Source of the DNA: Streptomyces griseoincarnatus
GTDB lineage: Bacteria > Actinomycetota > Actinomycetes > Streptomycetales > Streptomycetaceae
NCBI GenBank assembly: GCA_014649575.1
Contig: BMTH01000009.1
Span: forward strand, 62,001-126,000
Length of the DNA: 64,000 nucleotides
Direction: 5' to 3'
The notes under the pieces were generated by a model that saw only the letters and a list, made by a program, of their open reading frames with translations, was not told the DNA's origin and did not search any database. The stretch's first letter is position 1; every line of letters begins with the position of its first letter. The position numbers and the translations under genes are program-made. Shown piece by piece: positions 58,802 to 64,000 of the stretch.

Positions 58802-61609
58802 TCACAGCAGCCCGTCCCACATCTGCTCCAGCAGCACCGACCACCACGTCTCCGGCGACCCCAGCGCCGCCGGGTCCAGCGCGGCCAGCTGCGCCTGGAA
58901 GTCGACGGTCCAGCGGCCCGCCTGCTCCTGGTTCAGCCCGAACCGCAGACGCCACATCCGGCCCAGCAGCGCCAGGCAGCGCGCGAACTCCGGCAGCCCG
59001 GTGTTCACGAACTGCGGCGGCACCGCCGTACCGCCCGGACCGGCCTCCACCGGCACCGCGACGATGTTCGCCGTGCCGTACTGCACACAGACCGCCTTGC
59101 CGAAGTCGCTGCCCATCACCAGGTACGAGCCCGCGTCCGGCGCCGGCTGCACACCCCGCTCCGCGGCCAGCTCCGCCAGCGTCGGCACCGGGCGGCCGGG
59201 CTGGGCCTGCGCCCAGAAGAACGGCCCCATGTCCGCCGGCAGACCCGCCGTCACCAGCGTGTGCGCCACCACCGGCGGCACACCCTGACGGGACACCGCC
59301 GCCTGCTCGAACCGGAACACGCCCGGCCCGAACGCGGCCGCCAGCTCCTGCCCGATCGCCTCCGGCGGGATCGGCGAGGCCGGATGCACCGGCGGGACCG
59401 GCGCCCGCACCGGGGCGGGACGCGCGGGACCGTCCGCCACCTGGTGCAGCTCGCCCTGGTGGGCCAGGAGCTGCCGCATGCCCTGCTGCCGGCTCGCGTG
59501 GTCCGTGCCGTACGGCGCGATCGACGTGATGCGCGCCTGCGGCCACTGCTCGCGGATCATCCGCGCGCAGTACGCGCCCGGCAGCTCGCACGACTCCAGC
59601 TCCGTGTGCAGCTCCAGCACCTGGTTCGGCGGCACGTTCATCGCGCGCAGCTCGTGGAAGATCTGCCACTCCGGGTGCGGGGTGCCCGGCGCGGAACGCC
59701 GGATCAGCTGCTGCTCGGAGCCGTCCTGCGCGCGGTAGCGCAGCACGGCCTGGTAGCCGGGGCCGACGGTCGGCTGACCGGGCGGCTGCTGCGGATAGCC
59801 GTACGCCGGCGGCTGCCCCGGCACGGGAGCGCCCGGCGGAGGCATGGCACCGGGAGGCACCGACCCGGGCGCCATCGGCGGGGTACCGGGCGCACCGGGC
59901 GGCGGCGGGGGCGCGCCCGGACCACCGACGGGGGGTGCGGCCAGGACGGTCTCCGCGTGGTGCACGGGCGGGGTGCCGGGGGCGCCGGGTGGCTGGGGCG
60001 CGCCGGGCTGACCGGGGGAGCCGGGAGGACCGGGAGGCTGGGGCGCGCCGGGCTGACCAGGAGGACCGGGCGGCTGCGGCGCGCCAGGAGTACCCGGGGC
60101 CCCGTGCTGACCGGGCCGGCCCGGAGCACCGGGCGGACCGGGAGGCTGCGGCGCGCCAGGCGGACCGGGCGGCTGCGGCGCACCAGGCTGGCCGGGAGGC
60201 TGCGGCGCGCCCGGCCCGCCGTGCGCACCGGGCTGCCCCGGAGCCCCTGGCGGTCCCGGAGGCACGGGCGCCCCCGCGCCCGAACTGTTCGGATCGGCGA
60301 GCATCGTCGCCGCGTGATGCACCCCGCCCGGAGGCGTGCCGGGCGCACCCGGCGGCGGAGCCGGCGGAGGTGTCTGCCCGCCGCCCGCGCCCTCCGGACC
60401 CTCAGGGCCCAGCGACGACACGAGCTGTGTGGGCACATAGCCGCTCCCGCCCTGCGCGGACGCAGACGCGGGCGTGCCGCCGGGTCGCGCGCCCGGCGTC
60501 CCCGGGGCGCCCGGAGGCGGCGGGGTCGTCGGACCCTGCCCCCGCTTCGGCGGCGGGGTCGCCTTGCTGGTCGCGGCGTCGGCGATGTCACCGGCGTCCG
60601 GCGCGCCCGGAGCCGGCGGCGCGGGCGTACCCGGAGCCGGGGTGCCGGGAGCGCCTGCCTGGGTCGGAGGCGGAGGCGCCGCGGAGGGCCCCGCCTGGGT
60701 CGGAGGCGGAGGCGCCGCGGAGGGCCCCGCCTGAGTCGGAGGCGGAGGCGTCGGCTGCCCCGCCTGAACCACCGGCGCGACCGCCGTCGGCGGCAGCCCG
60801 CTGCCGCCCGACATCAGCGCCGTCTTCGCGTCGGGCGTCGCCGGGGCGTCCTCACCCGACTCCCGCACCTGCGGCGCGTACACGGTCTGCGGCAGCGGCA
60901 CCGAGCGGTCCTCACCCGCGTCCGCCGTGGTGTCCGTACCCGCCCACGGCGTGCCCTCGTCCGCACCGCCGACGGCCGCCGGCCACGCCGAACCGCTGCC
61001 GTCGGACGCGGACGCCGCGGCACCGGAACCCGCCGAGGACTCCTCGGAGTCACCCGCGCCGACGCCCCGGCCCGCACCCGTGGACGACGACGCCCAACTC
61101 GCGTCCGGCGCACCCGCCTGCCCCGGCACCACACCCGGCGCCGACCCGGCACCGGACCCCGCGGACGCCGCCGCGACCGCCCCGGAGGCCGCCCCTCCGG
61201 CGCCCCCCGACGTCTCCCCGCGCCGGTCCGGGATCCCCAGCCGGTCCGCCGCCTCCTGCAACCACTCCGGCGGACTCAGCAGGAACGACGTCTGGTTGAG
61301 GTCCACCCGCGCCGGAGGCGCGGGCGCCGGCTCCTGAGCCGCCGCCTCATCCCTGCCGTACTCCTCCTCGTACCGGCGGATCACCTCACCCACCGGCAGC
61401 GCCGGCCACAGCGTGGCCTCACCGCTGTCCCGGGCGATCACCAGCCGCTGCCCGCCGCCGTCCGAGCGCGGACCGTCCGCACGGTCCTCCGCCCACACCA
61501 CGAACCCGAGACCGAACTCCCGCACCCGCACCTCACGGTGCTGGTACGCGGGCACGTCCCCGTTGACCCACTCCTCCGCGCGCTCCTGCGCCTGCGCGAA
61601 CGTCACCAT
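58802..61609 (-). CDS. YrhB/Imm35-like + Pro/Gly-rich + deaminase + SUKH-4 fusion protein
   Basis: Large protein of 935 residues without signal peptide or membrane span. Residues 1-95 resemble the YrhB/Imm35 immunity fold (EEWVNGDVPAYQHREVRVREFGLGFVVWAED...SGEATLWPALPVGEVIRRYEEEYG). Residues about 130-615 are Pro/Gly/Ala-rich, including collagen-like triplets. Residues about 640-725 look like a polymorphic-toxin nucleic-acid deaminase: H668-T-E670 and C674-x6-C681 in ELHTELESCELPGAYC are the likely Zn ligands and catalytic Glu. Residues about 757-900 match SUKH-4 (GSDFGKAVCVQYGTANIVAVPVE...VNTGLPEFARCLALL). Enzyme and immunity folds are thus fused. The gene follows the SUKH/WHH gene by 9 bp. 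Confidence 0.8.
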   Translation of the reverse strand: MVTFAQAQERAEEWVNGDVPAYQHREVRVREFGLGFVVWAEDRADGPRSDGGGQRLVIARDSGEATLWPALPVGEVIRRYEEEYGRDEAAAQEPAPAPPARVDLNQTSFLLSPPEWLQEAADRLGIPDRRGETSGGAGGAASGAVAAASAGSGAGSAPGVVPGQAGAPDASWASSSTGAGRGVGAGDSEESSAGSGAAASASDGSGSAWPAAVGGADEGTPWAGTDTTADAGEDRSVPLPQTVYAPQVRESGEDAPATPDAKTALMSGGSGLPPTAVAPVVQAGQPTPPPPTQAGPSAAPPPPTQAGPSAAPPPPTQAGAPGTPAPGTPAPPAPGAPDAGDIADAATSKATPPPKRGQGPTTPPPPGAPGTPGARPGGTPASASAQGGSGYVPTQLVSSLGPEGPEGAGGGQTPPPAPPPGAPGTPPGGVHHAATMLADPNSSGAGAPVPPGPPGAPGQPGAHGGPGAPQPPGQPGAPQPPGPPGAPQPPGPPGAPGRPGQHGAPGTPGAPQPPGPPGQPGAPQPPGPPGSPGQPGAPQPPGAPGTPPVHHAETVLAAPPVGGPGAPPPPPGAPGTPPMAPGSVPPGAMPPPGAPVPGQPPAYGYPQQPPGQPTVGPGYQAVLRYRAQDGSEQQLIRRSAPGTPHPEWQIFHELRAMNVPPNQVLELHTELESCELPGAYCARMIREQWPQARITSIAPYGTDHASRQQGMRQLLAHQGELHQVADGPARPAPVRAPVPPVHPASPIPPEAIGQELAAAFGPGVFRFEQAAVSRQGVPPVVAHTLVTAGLPADMGPFFWAQAQPGRPVPTLAELAAERGVQPAPDAGSYLVMGSDFGKAVCVQYGTANIVAVPVEAGPGGTAVPPQFVNTGLPEFARCLALLGRMWRLRFGLNQEQAGRWTVDFQAQLAALDPAALGSPETWWSVLLEQMWDGLL
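59966..60270 (-). repeat. Collagen-like G/Q-x-P triplet region
   Basis: In the 935-residue protein about 32 consecutive triplets keep the pattern Gly-x-Pro (GPP, GAP, GQP, GTP), with Gln replacing Gly in regularly placed QPP triplets. At the DNA level it is an imperfect array of 9- to 27-bp repeats. Confidence 0.75.
60657..60754 (-). repeat. 36-bp tandem repeat coding TQAGPSAAPPPP
   Basis: Two identical 36-bp units (60657-60692 and 60693-60728) plus a diverged partial third, inside the Pro-rich linker. Their near-identity points to recent expansion. Confidence 0.85.
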
Positions 61610-61618
61610 CGCTACGAC

Positions 61619-62638
61619 TCACTCCCCCGCGGAAGAAACCGGAACGGCACGCGCGAACCCGCCGTCCACCATCAGATTCGCCACCGTCTCCAACTCCGGA
61701 GGAGACCCCGCGAGCCGCGACAGGAACACGTCGAAATCCTCACCGCACGACAGCAGCAGCCGCTCCACACGCTCCGCCTGCGACCACGAAGGATCCACGT
61801 CCCGCACGTCGTCGTACGCGCAGAACCACACCGAACCCTGCCGCTCGCCCCGCACCTTCACGGCCAGCAGACCGCCCTGCACGAACGCGACGCACAGATA
61901 GTCCTTCGTCAGGTGGTCCCGCAGACACTTGTTCACATACACCAGGTCGTTCACCGCGGCCTCGTCCCGCACCGTGAAGAACGGCTGGTCCACCAGCAGA
62001 CCCAGCTCCGCGTCCAGCGCCGTCCCCACCGGCGCGCAGCCGCCCGCCGCCTTCAGGAACGACCGGTACGCGCCCGGCAGCCGGTACCCGAGATCCTCCT
62101 CGACGCCCAGCACCTGCGACTCCGTCACCGCCACACCCGACTTCGGCAGCCCGAAATGCGCCGGACGCGTCTCCTGCAACGGCCGCGTGCCCCGCTTGCC
62201 GTGGTCCACCGCCGCCGTCGCCACACCACCGTGATGCCGCAACAGCGCCTTCACCTCGACCGGCACCAGCTCAAGACGCCGCGTACCCGCCACGTGATGC
62301 CACGTCCAGCCGTGCGGCGTCGCCACCGCCGGCACCGTGTCCCACAACTCGTGACCCGTCGCCGCCAACGCCGCGTTCGCCGACACGTAGTCCGTCAGCC
62401 GCAGCTCGTCCACGCCGAAACCCTCCGGCGGGTCAGCGATCTCCGCGGCCGCGCGCGCGTAGGGCGAGAAGTCGGGGTAGCCGCGCTCGTCCACCCGCAC
62501 CCCTCTCGGGTGACGGGCCGCCCGCACCGGATCCGGGAAGTGCACGACCTGCCCGGCGTAGGCCGCGTTCGGCGGCGCGGAAGTTCCCCCAGCCTGGCGG
62601 CCGGAAGGTGCCCCCAGCCCGAGCCGACCTGTCGTCAT
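61619..62638 (-). CDS. WHH-type HNH nuclease domain fused to SUKH (SMI1/KNR4) domain
   Basis: Cytoplasmic protein of 339 residues. Residues about 50-142 match the WHH class of HNH/EndoVII toxins: YPDFSPYA, then PHGWTWHH (W113-H114-H115), LVPVEV and RHHGGVA. The His usually found after LVP (in a VH/IH pair) is Lys130 here, so activity may be altered. Residues about 173-310 are a SUKH fold (VTESQVLGVEEDLGYRLPGAYRSFLKAAGGCAP). A nuclease fused to a member of its usual immunity superfamily suggests a self-restrained enzyme. The ATG at 62638 has AGGGGG eight bases upstream. It is first in the operon with the 935-residue gene. Confidence 0.8.
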   Translation of the reverse strand: MTTGRLGLGAPSGRQAGGTSAPPNAAYAGQVVHFPDPVRAARHPRGVRVDERGYPDFSPYARAAAEIADPPEGFGVDELRLTDYVSANAALAATGHELWDTVPAVATPHGWTWHHVAGTRRLELVPVEVKALLRHHGGVATAAVDHGKRGTRPLQETRPAHFGLPKSGVAVTESQVLGVEEDLGYRLPGAYRSFLKAAGGCAPVGTALDAELGLLVDQPFFTVRDEAAVNDLVYVNKCLRDHLTKDYLCVAFVQGGLLAVKVRGERQGSVWFCAYDDVRDVDPSWSQAERVERLLLSCGEDFDVFLSRLAGSPPELETVANLMVDGGFARAVPVSSAGE

Positions 62639-62981
62639 GGCGGTTGCCCCCTGCGGCACTCTGTACGCCCGCCCGCCCCACCGTCGGGGCCGTCACGGAA
62701 CGTATTCGACTGTCACGTCTGTCTCGACTGCTTCACCACCACGAACCCCTCGGCGCCCGCGCACGGAACACCGCCGGATCGCGGTGCCGACAGCCTATGC
62801 GGTACGCCCCCACCGGTCACCGGGCACCGGTCACCAGCCCCTCCGCTTCCGTGACCCCACGTCACCCCGCCGTGACAGCCCGCCCCCGCCCTGGCGTGTC
62901 GTCACGCCCCAGCTTCCCCAGCCGCCACGCGATTTGGCACTCTGTGACCACCGGGGGGATGCTCGGGAGGGGATGACGATC
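62639..62981. other. Divergent promoter region of the toxin/immunity-domain cluster
   Basis: This 343-bp region lies between the leftward SUKH/WHH operon and the rightward deaminase/SUKH-3 pair. No clear -35/-10 pair was found; TTGGCA at 62935-62940, 18 bases before GATGCT, is only a weak candidate. Both operons could be controlled here together. Confidence 0.4.
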
Positions 62982-63512
62982 ATGAACGCGACGCAGACGG
63001 GGACGCACACCGGACCATCCGGCGACCCCCGCTCAGGCGACCCCCGCATCGGCTGGAGCGCCACCGACAGCACCCCCGCACCCGTCCTCCGGCACCGCCG
63101 CGACGGCATCCTCCCCACCATCGCCGCCGCCCTCTCCGTCCGCGGCGCCACCCTCACCGGCACCGCCGCCCGCGGCGACACACCCCCCGCGCTCCACCCG
63201 CTCGTCCAGGACTTCCTCGACACCCTCACCAGCGACCAGCGCGACCGCTTCACCGGACGCTGCGCCGAGACCATCCTCATCTCCCGGCACATCGCCACCG
63301 CCGACGCCGCCCGCAGCAAAAGAGCCGCCCGCAAACCCATGACCAACGGCGAGGCCCGCAAGGCCCTCAAACACGCCAAGCTCACCACCCGCCGCATCCG
63401 CGAGGACGGCGACCCCCTCCACGGCAGCTACGCCGCCCCCTGCCGCGCCTGCACCGCCCTCACCGCCCACTTCGGCGTCCGCACGGTCGACCCCACCCCC
63501 ACCGACAGCTGA
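62982..63512 (+). CDS. YwqJ-like deaminase-fold protein
   Basis: Protein of 176 residues. The deaminase motifs are TGRCAETILISRHI (C94-A-E96) and APCRACTAL (PC154-x2-C157), with the zinc set Cys/Cys/Cys and catalytic Glu typical of the YwqJ-like deaminases found as toxin tips in polymorphic toxins. Here the domain stands alone behind about 70 residues of low-complexity sequence, with no secretion signal. The substrate is unknown. The ATG at 62982 has GGAGGGG 11 bases upstream; an ATG at 62973 is too close to it. It is followed after 44 bp by a SUKH-3 gene, its likely immunity partner. Confidence 0.8.
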   Translation: MNATQTGTHTGPSGDPRSGDPRIGWSATDSTPAPVLRHRRDGILPTIAAALSVRGATLTGTAARGDTPPALHPLVQDFLDTLTSDQRDRFTGRCAETILISRHIATADAARSKRAARKPMTNGEARKALKHAKLTTRRIREDGDPLHGSYAAPCRACTALTAHFGVRTVDPTPTDS

Positions 63513-63556
63513 ACCACCCCCAGCACCACCGCACGACCTCGACGAACGAAGGGCAG

Positions 63557-64000
63557 ATGCACACCGACCGCACCTCGACCACCAGATTCGCCGTCCCCGT
63601 CGACGCCGCACTGCGCACCGCCGGCTGGCAACCAGGACGCTGGGACATCAAACAGGCCGAGATCTGGGCCGACACCCTCCGCGACCACACCTCACCCGCC
63701 GGACACCGGCACACCGTCTTCCCCGCCGCCGTCGAGGCCTGGGCCGAATTCGGCGGACTCCACATCCGGCCCACCGGACCCGGCCGCCAGATCTCCCCCA
63801 CCTCGGTCCACATCGACCCCCTGCACGGCCTCCACCTCGCCCGCACCCTCGGCGACCTCGGCCGCGCCCTCGACACCGAGGTCTGCCCCCTCGGCACCGA
63901 GACCGACACCCAGGCACTCCTCGCCATCGACGCACAGGGCCGCGTCTACGCCCTCGACCACACCGGCGACTGGTACCTCGGCCCCGACATCGACCACGCC
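63557..64000 (+). CDS. SUKH-3-like immunity protein, partial at right edge
   Basis: The first 148 residues are visible; the gene runs off the window. The start FAVPVDAALRTAGWQPGRWDIKQAEIWADTL matches the SUKH-3 family head (aromatic/proline, then GW.pGR), followed by FPAAVEAWAEFGGLHI and, later, LAIDAQGRVYALDHTGDWYLGPDI, the beta strands of the SUKH fold. The ATG at 63557 has GAAGGG close upstream. It is adjacent to and co-directional with the deaminase, a standard toxin-immunity arrangement. Confidence 0.8.
   Translation, partial: MHTDRTSTTRFAVPVDAALRTAGWQPGRWDIKQAEIWADTLRDHTSPAGHRHTVFPAAVEAWAEFGGLHIRPTGPGRQISPTSVHIDPLHGLHLARTLGDLGRALDTEVCPLGTETDTQALLAIDAQGRVYALDHTGDWYLGPDIDHA

Noticed and set aside
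60657..60754. Possible CRISPR-like array
   Set aside because: Repeats are head-to-tail with no spacers and code in frame for a Pro-rich linker.
59261..62854. 1197-codon plus-strand frame opposite the deaminase/SUKH genes
   Set aside because: Mostly Arg and Gly from antisense of Pro/Gly/Ala-rich coding sequence; no ribosome site, and the opposite strand has recognised domains.

Overview
The window is chromosomal DNA from a Streptomyces of the S. coelicolor / S. lividans / S. violaceoruber type. The evidence is the very high GC content with G/C at third codon positions, many GTG and some TTG starts, Streptomyces hallmark genes (bldA, sigI with its partner-switch pair, rpfA with a c-di-AMP riboswitch) and the gene order hut - cbs - bldA - eno - rpf - mfd. 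Everything here was read by eye; no database search was run. Most of the window is conserved core chromosome. The accessory-looking parts are a decayed DNA methylase beside an HNH lipoprotein, and the right-hand end.

Left part (1-16 kb): start of a response regulator; a proton-dependent peptide transporter; the prsI/arsI/sigI partner-switching stress module; a tightly overlapped histidine-utilisation operon hutU - M20 amidohydrolase - hutF - hutI, read leftward from one clear promoter; a divergent PLP-dependent decarboxylase; a membrane protein; an RpiR-type regulator; and an LCP cell-wall ligase.

Middle (16-38 kb): a small membrane protein; cystathionine beta-synthase; a membrane-anchored SGNH hydrolase; a thiolase; four small or unknown genes including a Bax-inhibitor-like protein; pobA; bldA, the tRNA-Leu(UAA) that reads UUA and governs development; a MacB-like ABC exporter; a cyclopropane fatty-acid synthase-like enzyme; type II NADH dehydrogenase with two Rex-like operators upstream; the eno - divIC - DUF501 - ppx string; and two cell-wall lytic Rpf proteins.

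Right part (38-58 kb): a cytochrome P450; the SurA-like lipoprotein/mazG pair; a Ser/Thr kinase coupled to a membrane protein; a 5'-truncated N6-DNA methylase remnant abutting an HNH lipoprotein; mfd; a single-domain XRE regulator divergent from a secreted phospholipase A2; a second MacB-like exporter; a DUF485/SSS symporter pair; and a DivIVA-like coiled-coil protein.

Right end (58.7-64 kb): the most unusual region. Four adjacent genes carry polymorphic-toxin enzyme domains (an HxE/C deaminase, a WHH-type HNH nuclease, a YwqJ-like CAE/PCxxC deaminase) and three SUKH-superfamily immunity folds. In two genes the enzyme and immunity folds are fused in one polypeptide with no visible secretion signal. 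The families are known from comparative genomics, but what this chromosomal cluster does is, as far as I know, not established. The cluster continues beyond the window.
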